Shown here piece by piece: positions 1 to 6,642 of a stretch of DNA of 13,968 nt. The DNA comes from JBFXDW01 sp050180745. GTDB lineage: Bacteria; Pseudomonadota; Alphaproteobacteria; UBA9219. The stretch is from positions 1-13,968 of the forward strand of contig JBFXDW010000050.1 of assembly GCA_050180745.1 (NCBI GenBank), in the 5' to 3' direction. The position numbers and the translations under genes were made by a program. Within the stretch, counting starts at the first letter, position 1, and each line of letters starts with the position of its first letter. The notes beneath the pieces were generated by a model. The model did not search any database. It was given only the letters and a program-made list of their open reading frames with translations, and was not told the DNA's origin.

Positions 1-70
1 AAAAACCGAAGCTGTCCTGAAGGCCCAAACCCTCAACACCTTCCGAAACCTCGCTGCCCCTGAATATTAA
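1..70 (+). CDS. 3' end of an unidentified gene (partial)
   Basis: An open frame enters from the left edge and ends at TAA 68-70. It gives a 22-residue tail ending NTFRNLAAPEY. The tail is too short to assign to a family. Codon use is compatible with a real gene, and the position makes sense: it would converge on folC, leaving an 81-bp gap (71-151) in which I see no clear terminator hairpin. It could also be a chance frame. Confidence 0.45.
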   Translation, partial: KTEAVLKAQTLNTFRNLAAPEY

Positions 71-151
71 ACTTTAAAGAAATAAGAAAACTGCGTCCGC
101 AATCACGCTTTATTCAACAAGGCCGATTATATTTGTTTGTCTAAGAAAAAA

Positions 152-1468
152 CTAAGCGGATGCATTCGTGGATAGGACGTGTCCGGCTAAATAAAGAGAG
201 CCACATACAAGGATACGTGAAGGCGCTTTGTTTTTGTTTATGAGTGAGGATACAGCTTCATCAAGACTTTTATGCGCAGATGCGTTTTTGAAACCCATGG
301 CCTTTATTTTTTCTACTAGTTCTTCTGCGCTGAAGCCGGGAACTTCGCCATCAATGCGTAATGTTGCGATATGGCTTGCATAGGGGAGGAGGGGGTCTAA
401 AAATTCTTCAGGAGCCTTGCTCGAGAGCATTCCGACAACAAGCATCAAGGGCTTGCCGTCTTCACGTTGCCAGCGGCTAAGCTGAGCGGCAATAACTTCG
501 CCAGCCGAGTCATTATGCCCGCCATCAAGCCATAGCTCCCACCCGCTTGGTAATTTATCAGCAAGCCTGCCGTGTGTTAGTTTTTGCATGCGTGCGTTCC
601 ATTCGACGTTGCGCATGGCGTTTGCTACAGCCTTGTCCGATATCTCAAATGGCAGCGTTTCTATAGCAGCTTGAATGGCAAGTCCAGCGTTCCATAATTG
701 ATGTGTCCCTAAAAGAGCAGGGCGGGGTAAGTTTTCGATTTTGCGCGTGTTGTTGATAAATCGGAAATGCTCACCGTCAACGGCTTCGATGCGCCAGTCT
801 TCTCCCCCTACGAACAAAGGAGCGCGCATGATTTCTGCTTCTTCTCGTAAGGCGGTAAGGGCTTCAAGGGATGGCTGCGGAGCGGTAAAGCAAGGTACGT
901 GATGTCGTAGAATTCCTGCCTTTTCTCGTGCAATTTGCGCCATCGTGTTTCCCAGATAATTCCGGTGATCGAAGGACAGGCGTGTAATGATATCCGCAAT
1001 AGGTTCTGGTACAATATTTGTGGCATCAATCCGTCCGCCAAGGCCAACCTCCAGAATTGTTACGTCAGCCGGATTTTCGGTGAAGGCCTTCAGCGCGGCG
1101 GCGGTGCCTGCTTCAAAAACGCTGACCGCACCATCATGGATGTTAGTTTCGATCTCTTCTAGGCGTATGACGAGCTCTTGTTCACTAATCAGGCGTTTAC
1201 CGAGGCGAATGCGTTCATGAAAAGTGACAAGATGGGGAGACGTATAAACATTAGCTGTTTTACCGCAGGCTTCAGTAATCGCGCGTAAGAAGGCGCAAAC
1301 CGAGCCTTTCCCATTTGTGCCAGCAACATGGATGACGTTCTTGAGCTTTTGTTCGGGGTTGCCCAGATCTGCTAACAGGTCCGCATAGGCGGGACGCAAA
1401 GATAAATCTATATCGTTGTTATGCGCTACACGAATGCGCTCGAGAATCTCAGAGGAAGAAGAAGGCAC
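152..1468 (-). CDS. folC: Bifunctional folylpolyglutamate/dihydrofolate synthase
   Basis: This ATP-dependent Mur-ligase-family enzyme adds glutamate to dihydropteroate and folates in the cytoplasm. The 438-aa length is normal for FolC. Visible motifs are the P-loop GTNGKGS at residues 50-56, TSPHL at 76-80, the EVGLGGRIDATN signature at 140-151, SFDH near 168 (Mg/ATP-binding region), and LDGGHN in the C-terminal Mur-ligase domain near 319. The start is GTG (1466-1468), preceded by GGAAG about 9 nt upstream inside the end of accD. Only 6 bp separate it from the accD stop, so the two genes are almost certainly co-transcribed and translationally coupled. accD-folC is a common alphaproteobacterial pair, often downstream of trp genes, which are absent here. 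No frameshift or missing motif was seen. Confidence 0.96.
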   Translation of the reverse strand: MPSSSSEILERIRVAHNNDIDLSLRPAYADLLADLGNPEQKLKNVIHVAGTNGKGSVCAFLRAITEACGKTANVYTSPHLVTFHERIRLGKRLISEQELVIRLEEIETNIHDGAVSVFEAGTAAALKAFTENPADVTILEVGLGGRIDATNIVPEPIADIITRLSFDHRNYLGNTMAQIAREKAGILRHHVPCFTAPQPSLEALTALREEAEIMRAPLFVGGEDWRIEAVDGEHFRFINNTRKIENLPRPALLGTHQLWNAGLAIQAAIETLPFEISDKAVANAMRNVEWNARMQKLTHGRLADKLPSGWELWLDGGHNDSAGEVIAAQLSRWQREDGKPLMLVVGMLSSKAPEEFLDPLLPYASHIATLRIDGEVPGFSAEELVEKIKAMGFKNASAHKSLDEAVSSLINKNKAPSRILVCGSLYLAGHVLSTNASA

Positions 1469-1474
1469 GCTGCG

Positions 1475-2398
1475 TCACTTCCGTTTGGATATGTTTCGCG
1501 CCCCGTGAGGAATTGGTCCTGCGATGATTTCCACATTGTCAGAAGCGGACTTGTTGAGCAACAAGGATATTACGCGCATAAGGGTCTCACGCAGCTCATG
1601 TCGTGTAACGACAATATCAACCATGCCATGCTCTAAAAGATATTCTGAACGCTGGAATCCGGGAGGTAAAGTCTCACGAATGGTATTCTCAATAACGCGA
1701 GCGCCTGCAAAACCGATCATGGCACCTTTTTCGGCGATATGAATATCACCTACCATGGCAAAAGAGGCTGTAACACCGCCTGTTGTCGGGTTCGTGAAAA
1801 TCGTAATGAAAGGCAGCCCCGCATCTTTGACTTGTTTGGCGGCAATGATGCTGCGCGGCATTTGCATCAAGGAGAGCATGCCTTCTTGCATCCGCGCCCC
1901 ACCTGAAGCGGGAACGACGATCAGAGGGGCTCTTTGTTGCACCGCGCGTTTAGCGGCTGTGACAAGGCCCTCACCAACGGCGGTTCCCATTGAGCCGCCC
2001 ATAAAATCGAAATTGAAGGCGGCGACGATAGCAGGAGTTCCTCCCATGGTGCCTTCAGCAACCATAATGCCGTCATCTTGTTTGGTTTTGCTCTGTGCAG
2101 CTTTCAGCCGGTCTGTATAGCGCTTTTGGTCCTTGAACTTGAGCGGGTCAGCCGGAACTTCGGGCAGGGGGACAAGCGTATAACGGCCGCCATCAAACAG
2201 CATCCCCATGCGCGCTTCAGGCAGAAGCTGGAGGTGATAGCCGCAATGGGTGCAAACATTTAAATTCTCTTCAAGCTCGCGCTTAAAAAGCATAGCATTG
2301 CATCCGGGACATTTTTCCCACAAATTATCGGGGATCTCTTTTTGAGTCCCGACAAGAGCCCTGATCTTGGGGCGTACGAAGTTAGTAAGCCAATTCAT
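1475..2398 (-). CDS. accD: Acetyl-CoA carboxylase carboxyltransferase subunit beta
   Basis: This is the beta subunit of acetyl-CoA carboxylase carboxyltransferase. It works with AccA to move the carboxyl group from carboxybiotin to acetyl-CoA, the first step of fatty acid synthesis. I chose ATG 2396-2398 (307 aa) because the protein then begins MNWLTNFVRPKIRALVG, as in other alphaproteobacterial AccD proteins. The frame is open 14 codons further up to a TTG (2438-2440), which is an unlikely start. The N-terminal zinc ribbon is intact (C30-x2-C33, C49-x2-C52), followed by the crotonase-like carboxyltransferase core with GGSMG and the SGGARMQEG oxyanion-hole region. It is first in the accD-folC operon, 59 bp from divergent ybeY. 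No strong SD precedes this start; only a CGGA-like stretch is present. Confidence 0.96.
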   Translation of the reverse strand: MNWLTNFVRPKIRALVGTQKEIPDNLWEKCPGCNAMLFKRELEENLNVCTHCGYHLQLLPEARMGMLFDGGRYTLVPLPEVPADPLKFKDQKRYTDRLKAAQSKTKQDDGIMVAEGTMGGTPAIVAAFNFDFMGGSMGTAVGEGLVTAAKRAVQQRAPLIVVPASGGARMQEGMLSLMQMPRSIIAAKQVKDAGLPFITIFTNPTTGGVTASFAMVGDIHIAEKGAMIGFAGARVIENTIRETLPPGFQRSEYLLEHGMVDIVVTRHELRETLMRVISLLLNKSASDNVEIIAGPIPHGARNISKRK

Positions 2399-2457
2399 GG
2401 TCCGCATGTTAGTCAACAGATAGAAAATACGCCAGCACAAAAAAAGCGAATGGAATC

Positions 2458-2985
2458 ATGGTGAAACGAAAGAAACTAAATTTAGAACTTGAGATAAAAT
2501 CCGTCTTTTGGGCGCGTGTGCCCGGACTAAAACGGCGCTTAGATCGTGCGGCAGAGGAAATACCGCGCCATTTGCCCGAGTCTCTGGCGTTTATTGCCCA
2601 AAAGGCTGAACTCGTCGTCCTTTTGACGACGGATTGGCGTGTTCAGGCCTTAAATCGCGACTATAGAGGCCTTGATAGGCCTACAAATGTGCTTTCATTC
2701 CCTTCTTTTGAAGGCGAAGAGCTGGAAATGGTCGGAAAGATGGAAGATTCGCCTCATATTGGGGATATAGCGCTAGCCTACCGCTATTCTGCAGCGGAAG
2801 CGCGGCGGGAGAAAAAGATTCTTCTTGATCATGTCACGCATCTTGTGATTCATGGTATCTTACATCTTTTAGGCTATGACCATGAATCGGCCAGCGAAGC
2901 GGATGTCATGGAACGGCTTGAGATAGACATTATGGCGGCCTTGGGCTTGCCAAACCCTTATGCAGCAGTAGGCGAGGATGAGTAG
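2458..2985 (+). CDS. ybeY: Endoribonuclease / rRNA maturation factor YbeY
   Basis: YbeY is a zinc-dependent endoribonuclease that acts in 16S rRNA 3' maturation and late 30S quality control. The metal motif HGILHLLGYDH gives H132, H136 and H142 in the expected H-x3-H-x5-H spacing. The substrate-groove segment RDYRGLDRPTNVLSFP (68-83) is also present. The length (175 aa) is typical of alphaproteobacterial forms. The start is ATG 2458, with a weak GGA about 4 nt upstream; GTG at 2461 is a possible alternative. It overlaps corC by 8 bp, so the two are translationally coupled. ybeY often sits after phoH and before corC-lnt, but here phoH is missing and the upstream neighbour is divergent accD. 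Confidence 0.95.
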   Translation: MVKRKKLNLELEIKSVFWARVPGLKRRLDRAAEEIPRHLPESLAFIAQKAELVVLLTTDWRVQALNRDYRGLDRPTNVLSFPSFEGEELEMVGKMEDSPHIGDIALAYRYSAAEARREKKILLDHVTHLVIHGILHLLGYDHESASEADVMERLEIDIMAALGLPNPYAAVGEDE

Positions 2986-3805
2986 CGATCAAATGAAGGC
3001 GGAACGGCAAGGCTTTCTCCGTCGGTTGCGGTATCGGTTTTTAGGGATTTCTGGGGGGGCGGTGTCTTCTGATCCGTCTCCTTTGCGGGAGGGGGAAAAA
3101 GAATTTCTGACCAACCTAAAAAATCTCCACGATAAAGAAATTGAAGATTGCATGGTGCCTCGTGCGCAGATCGTCTCAATAGAGATTGAAGAAAAGCCTG
3201 AGGATCTTCTGGCGCTGATGAACGAATCCGGTCATAGCCGCATTCCGGCTTATCGGGAAACGCTGGATGATACGATTGGGTTTATTCATATTAAAGATCT
3301 TGTGGCGCGTTTGATGGATAAGCGAGCTTTTACATTACGCGATGTGTTGCGTCCTGTGTTGTTCGTGGCGCCTTCAATGCCCGTTGATAGGCTGATGCTG
3401 CAAATGCGGCAGCGGCGGCAGCATATGGCGATGGTGATAGATGAGTTTGGCGGTATTGATGGGCTTGTGACGATCGAGGATCTGATCGAAGAAATCGTGG
3501 GTGATATCGAAGACGAGCATGATGCGCCTACGCCGCCGCCAGTGATTACACGGGCGGATGGGACCTTGTTGGTTGATGCCAGTATACCGATCGAGGATTT
3601 CGAAGCGCGGGTAGGAGAGATTTTGACTGCTGAAGAGCGCGAAACGATAGACACGCTTGCGGGCTATGTTTTCCACGTTGCAGGTCATATTCCTGAAGTG
3701 GGCGAAACAATCCAATGCCCCCGCGGATTCCGTTTTGACATTCTGGACAGCGACTCGACTCGCATCAAACGGGTAAGGGCGATTCAGATAACAGAGGACA
3801 GATAA
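2978..3805 (+). CDS. CBS-domain CorC/HlyC family protein
   Basis: This is a cytoplasmic hemolysin C/CorC-type protein. The family is linked to magnesium/cobalt efflux (CorC) and more generally to ion transport, but no direct biochemical role can be read from the sequence. Residues about 57-120 and 125-185 form the paired CBS domains, with MVPRAQ and HSRIPAY in the first and VIDEFGGIDGLVTIEDLIEEIVGDIEDEHD-type sequence in the second. Residues about 195-270 are the transporter-associated C-terminal domain. There is no transmembrane segment. The start ATG 2978 overlaps the end of ybeY, with a GGCGAGG purine-rich stretch just upstream. The last codons and stop lie in an imperfect 14-bp tandem duplication (3785-3812), so the C-terminus may have shifted. 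lnt, a frequent next gene, is absent. Confidence 0.92.
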   Translation: MSSDQMKAERQGFLRRLRYRFLGISGGAVSSDPSPLREGEKEFLTNLKNLHDKEIEDCMVPRAQIVSIEIEEKPEDLLALMNESGHSRIPAYRETLDDTIGFIHIKDLVARLMDKRAFTLRDVLRPVLFVAPSMPVDRLMLQMRQRRQHMAMVIDEFGGIDGLVTIEDLIEEIVGDIEDEHDAPTPPPVITRADGTLLVDASIPIEDFEARVGEILTAEERETIDTLAGYVFHVAGHIPEVGETIQCPRGFRFDILDSDSTRIKRVRAIQITEDR

Positions 3806-3812
3806 CGGAAGA
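3785..3812 (+). repeat. Imperfect 14-bp tandem repeat at the corC stop
   Basis: Two adjacent 14-bp units (3785-3798 and 3799-3812) start CAGATAAC and match at 12 of 14 positions. A third partial unit (CAG) follows. The corC stop TAA (3803-3805) lies in the second unit; the TAA of the first unit is out of frame. This looks like a small local duplication at the gene end. Confidence 0.7.
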
Positions 3813-3873
3813 CAGAAAAAGCATATGGAGCAAATTCCGGTTAGGTTGACGCATTTATCTTGAGCAGGCTCTT

Positions 3874-3888
3874 ATAGGCCTATGTCAG
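3874..3888 (+). repeat. Isolated copy of the palindromic element's terminal motif
   Basis: The 11-mer GCCTATGTCAG at 3878-3888 is identical to the outer end of the palindromic element at 4518-4674. It is in the same orientation as that element's left arm, and the TATA upstream matches if one extra G is allowed. It sits immediately beyond the stop codon of the nuclease gene, so the nuclease gene is bracketed by copies of the motif. It may be a solo end, a remnant, or coincidence. Confidence 0.45.
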
Positions 3889-3894
3889 GCTCTA

Positions 3895-4479
3895 TTAAGG
3901 CTGTTTTTTCTTGTGACGATATTCCCATGGCATTTCAAATGATCCGGACCATATACCGGCTTCGTTCAGTCTGGCTTTCATTTCATCTACAATGTAACGC
4001 CCTGTATATTGGCGATAAGATACCGCATATCCATTAGCTACCATCACTTTGTTTAACTCTTTTTCTCCAACTCTGCAGATCGCTACGATGCGGTTGTATT
4101 TGTCGATATCCTCTTTTTCACATGTGACGAGCTGATTTAAAACGAGGCTTTCTAAAGCTAATGTTGCTTCCTGTCCGCAAGAGTAAACATGATTTTTTCT
4201 TTGGCAGGTTTGTTTAGACTCTGGCGCATCAATGCCGTAAAGCCTGAATTTTAGGCCATTAATCTGCAACGTATCGCCATCAATAACCGTGGCATATCCT
4301 GTAACCATCTCTCTTTGTGGAGAAGGCAGAAAGTGGGCAATCAAAAGACAAAGGCACAGGATAATGAGAGTTGGCAGGTTTCTAACCTTGCGGCCACGGA
4401 CAGCATTCCAAACAGCTTGTATCAGCTTTTTGAGGACACGCTCCTTATACTTCTCTTTTTGAAAATCGTAGAGTTTCAT
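3895..4479 (-). CDS. Membrane-anchored thermonuclease-like (SNase fold) protein
   Basis: This 194-aa protein has a basic N-terminal stretch (1-33), one hydrophobic segment (about 34-52, rich in L, I and C), and then a staphylococcal-nuclease domain (about 58-185). Its topology is likely N-in with the nuclease outside the cytoplasm, although a non-cleaved anchor is inferred only from the sequence. Residues matching the S. aureus catalytic set are present: D69 (of VIDGDT), R79, D84 and E87 (of RLYGIDAPE), and R130 (of YNRIVA). An active Ca2+-dependent phosphodiesterase is therefore plausible. Cys92, Cys101, Cys120 and Cys135 could form disulfides if it is exported. The start ATG 4477-4479 has GAGAAG about 6 nt upstream. 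It is in the same direction as rlmN but separated from it by the palindromic element. No partner gene suggests a specific pathway. Confidence 0.88.
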   Translation of the reverse strand: MKLYDFQKEKYKERVLKKLIQAVWNAVRGRKVRNLPTLIILCLCLLIAHFLPSPQREMVTGYATVIDGDTLQINGLKFRLYGIDAPESKQTCQRKNHVYSCGQEATLALESLVLNQLVTCEKEDIDKYNRIVAICRVGEKELNKVMVANGYAVSYRQYTGRYIVDEMKARLNEAGIWSGSFEMPWEYRHKKKQP

Positions 4480-4517
4480 GTTCTTCTCATGACAGGAGGG
4501 GTGTGGGAACGGCTATA

Positions 4518-4674
4518 TAGCCTATGTCAGATAAAATGATGATTTCTACCTTGATCTTTTTCATCATGGCTTTGTTAAAGTTCTTGGTAATATGCTTATA
4601 TAACCTGCGAACTTTGCCTTGCCATGGTAAAAAATCTCGGTGGTATAAATGATCATTTTATCTGACATAGGCTA
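4518..4674. mobile_element. 157-bp palindromic MITE-like element
   Basis: The segment is an almost complete palindrome. Outer arms 4517-4540 and 4652-4675 are perfect reverse complements over 24 bp. Pairing continues with mismatches inwards: CATGGC 4565-4570 with GCCATG 4621-4626, AAAGTTC 4577-4583 with GAACTTT 4609-4615, and GGTAATAT 4586-4593 with ATATAACC 4598-4605, leaving a GCTT loop. The terminal GCC...GGC is flanked by TA on both sides (4518-4519 and 4673-4674), as expected for a TA target duplication of the IS630/Tc1-mariner type. There is no ORF. A non-autonomous insertion sequence derivative is my preferred reading. A long regulatory or terminator hairpin, or a genome-wide palindromic repeat family, are alternatives. 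Transcripts from rlmN would cross it. Confidence 0.7.
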
Positions 4675-5838
4675 TGTTGAATTCCCGTCCCCTGATCCTC
4701 GATCCCTGTTTTCTGACTTCAGCTGCCCGCAGGCGGCCATGATGTCACGTCCTCGAGGTGTACGGACGGGGCTAGCGTAGCCTGCCGCATTGATGTAGTC
4801 GCCAAATTTTTGGATTGTCTTATCATCGGAGCATTCAAAAGGTGAACCAGGCCATGGATTATAGGGAAGCAGGTTGATTTTAGCATGAATGTCACGCAAG
4901 AGCTGAACCAGCTTTTTGGCATCGTCTAAGCTATCGTTGACTCCTTTGAGCATCACATATTCGAACGTAATACGTCGTGCGTTACTTGCTGCGGGATAGG
5001 TGCGGCAGGCCTCCAGCAGCATTTCTATCGGATATTTCTTGTTCAGAGGAATAAGCTCATCACGCAGCTCATTGGTGACCGCATGAAGACTGATTGCCAG
5101 ATTAACGCCGAGCTCAAGGCCGCAGCGCTCTATCATGGGGACGACTCCTGATGTAGAGAGGGTGATCTTGCGGCGACCAATACCAATACCGTTATCATCC
5201 ATAATGATTTTGAGAGCTTTAGCAACATTATCGTAATTGAAGAAGGGTTCGCCCATTCCCATTATAACGATGTTTGAGATAGCACGCTTTAAGGGGTTCT
5301 CGTTGCTGGGACGGACACCATGAGCGTTATACCAGTCTTCCAGATAGTCTTTGGCGAGCATGACTTGCATGATGATTTCGCTCGCATCCAGATTGCGAGT
5401 AAGGCGCATGGTTCCCGTATGACAGAACTTGCATTTGTTCGTGCAGCCGATTTGTGAAGAAATGCAGATCGAACCGCGATCATCCTCGGGAATATAAACG
5501 GTTTCAATCTCGTGGTCGTCACTCATAGCCAAGAGCCACTTCCGCGAGCCGTCAATAGATATTGGGGCGGCTTTGACCTTGGGGCGCCAGACGACAAAAT
5601 TCTCTTTTAAGATAGCTCGTGTGGCCTTGCCGAGATTTGTCATCTCGTCAAAATCCGTTTTGCCTTGCCGATAAATCCACGACCATAGTTGTTTGGCGCG
5701 AAATGGCTCTAATCCTAGAGCAACCATGGCCGTTTTGGTTTCATCCAGCGTCAGGCCGATCAGATTCTTTTTGCCATCAATTAAAAGCTCCTGAGGAGCA
5801 AAGCGGGCGATGTGTTTTTGTAAGCTTGTATCGTTCAT
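4672..5838 (-). CDS. rlmN: Dual-specificity 23S rRNA/tRNA adenine-C2 methyltransferase RlmN
   Basis: RlmN is a radical-SAM enzyme that methylates C2 of A2503 in 23S rRNA and A37 in some tRNAs. With the ATG start at 5836-5838 it has 388 aa. The [4Fe-4S] motif CTNKCKFC gives C132, C136 and C139. C125 in CISSQIGC and C370 in AACGQL correspond to the two catalytic cysteines (C118 and C355 in E. coli). The start is uncertain: no good SD precedes this ATG, and the frame is open to a TTG (5869-5871) 11 codons up, with AAGG about 13 nt before it. The stop TAG (4672-4674) is formed by the end of the palindromic element, so the last residues were probably changed by its insertion. It is third in the glycosyltransferase-ubiE-rlmN run. 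Confidence 0.94.
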   Translation of the reverse strand: MNDTSLQKHIARFAPQELLIDGKKNLIGLTLDETKTAMVALGLEPFRAKQLWSWIYRQGKTDFDEMTNLGKATRAILKENFVVWRPKVKAAPISIDGSRKWLLAMSDDHEIETVYIPEDDRGSICISSQIGCTNKCKFCHTGTMRLTRNLDASEIIMQVMLAKDYLEDWYNAHGVRPSNENPLKRAISNIVIMGMGEPFFNYDNVAKALKIIMDDNGIGIGRRKITLSTSGVVPMIERCGLELGVNLAISLHAVTNELRDELIPLNKKYPIEMLLEACRTYPAASNARRITFEYVMLKGVNDSLDDAKKLVQLLRDIHAKINLLPYNPWPGSPFECSDDKTIQKFGDYINAAGYASPVRTPRGRDIMAACGQLKSENRDRGSGDGNST

Positions 5839-5886
5839 AACGTGGGGGAAGATGCCCTGAAACAATCCCAAAAGTCAAAACTTACC

Positions 5887-6642
5887 TTATAGAGCCTTGC
5901 CGCTATGAATGGCGGCGACACCAGTGAGCAACATTTGGTATGTCACAGCCTCAAAACCGGCCTTCTTTATCCGTGAGGTAAAATCTTCAGGATCAGGAAA
6001 TTTTCTAATGCTTTCAGCTAGATAACTATAAGCTTCGCGATCATGGGCGATGTGCTGGCCAAGCCAGGGTAGAACGCTAAAGGAATAGGCATCATAGAGC
6101 GGCTGAAGCGGGGAGGCGATGCGGGGAGTGAACTCCATACAGAAAAAGCGGCCGCCTTTCTTGAGAACGCGGGCAAACTCACGTAAGGCCGTGTCGATGT
6201 GCGTGACATTCCGAAGGCCAAAAGAGATACATAAAACGTCCGCACTGTTGTCTTCAAAAGGAAGCGCCTCGGCGTTGCCCTTAACCCAGTTTATGCCGTT
6301 TAAAATTCCGGCATCTATGGCTTTTTTTTGGCCTACGTCCATCATATCTTTATTGATATCGCAAACCGTTATTTGGGTGCGGGGCGCTTTCTTGTGGCAG
6401 CGAATGGCAATATCGCCTGTGCCGCCTGCGATATCCAGAATGGTTTCTTCCCCACAGGGATTCATCAACGACACAAAATGGTTTTTCCACAGGCGGTGCA
6501 GACCGCCGGACATCAAGTCATTCATCAGATCATAATTTTGTGCGACTGAAGAAAAGACATGGCCAACGCGTTCTGTTTTTTCCTGTGGCGAGGTTTGCTG
6601 ATAGCCAAACCAGTCTGACTCTGGGTTCTCGCGCAAGCTCAT
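5887..6642 (-). CDS. ubiE: Ubiquinone/menaquinone biosynthesis C-methyltransferase UbiE
   Basis: UbiE is a class I SAM-dependent methyltransferase that carries out the C-methylation step in ubiquinone synthesis and, where present, of demethylmenaquinone. The 251-aa length is standard. The family signature YDLMNDLMSGGLHRLWK occupies residues 37-53, the SAM motif LDIAGGTGDIA 69-79, and a second conserved block (FGLRNV, then a LREFARVLKKGGRFFCMEF-type segment) the middle. The C-terminus ends LLTGVAAIHSGKAL, as expected for the family. The ATG (6640-6642) overlaps the glycosyltransferase stop by 4 bp (ATGA), so translation is coupled. ubiB, a frequent neighbour, is not present. Presence of UbiE suggests a respiratory quinone-dependent organism. 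Confidence 0.96.
   Translation of the reverse strand: MSLRENPESDWFGYQQTSPQEKTERVGHVFSSVAQNYDLMNDLMSGGLHRLWKNHFVSLMNPCGEETILDIAGGTGDIAIRCHKKAPRTQITVCDINKDMMDVGQKKAIDAGILNGINWVKGNAEALPFEDNSADVLCISFGLRNVTHIDTALREFARVLKKGGRFFCMEFTPRIASPLQPLYDAYSFSVLPWLGQHIAHDREAYSYLAESIRKFPDPEDFTSRIKKAGFEAVTYQMLLTGVAAIHSGKAL

Noticed and set aside
2399..2440. Upstream extension of accD to a TTG start
   Set aside because: The extra 14 residues are not part of the AccD family, and MNWLTN at 2398 is the standard N-terminus.
3806..3894. Intrinsic terminator between corC and the nuclease gene, suggested by a T-run at 3904-3909
   Set aside because: The T-run lies within the nuclease's last codons and the preceding bases form no stem of useful length; only the palindrome ATAGGCCTAT was found.
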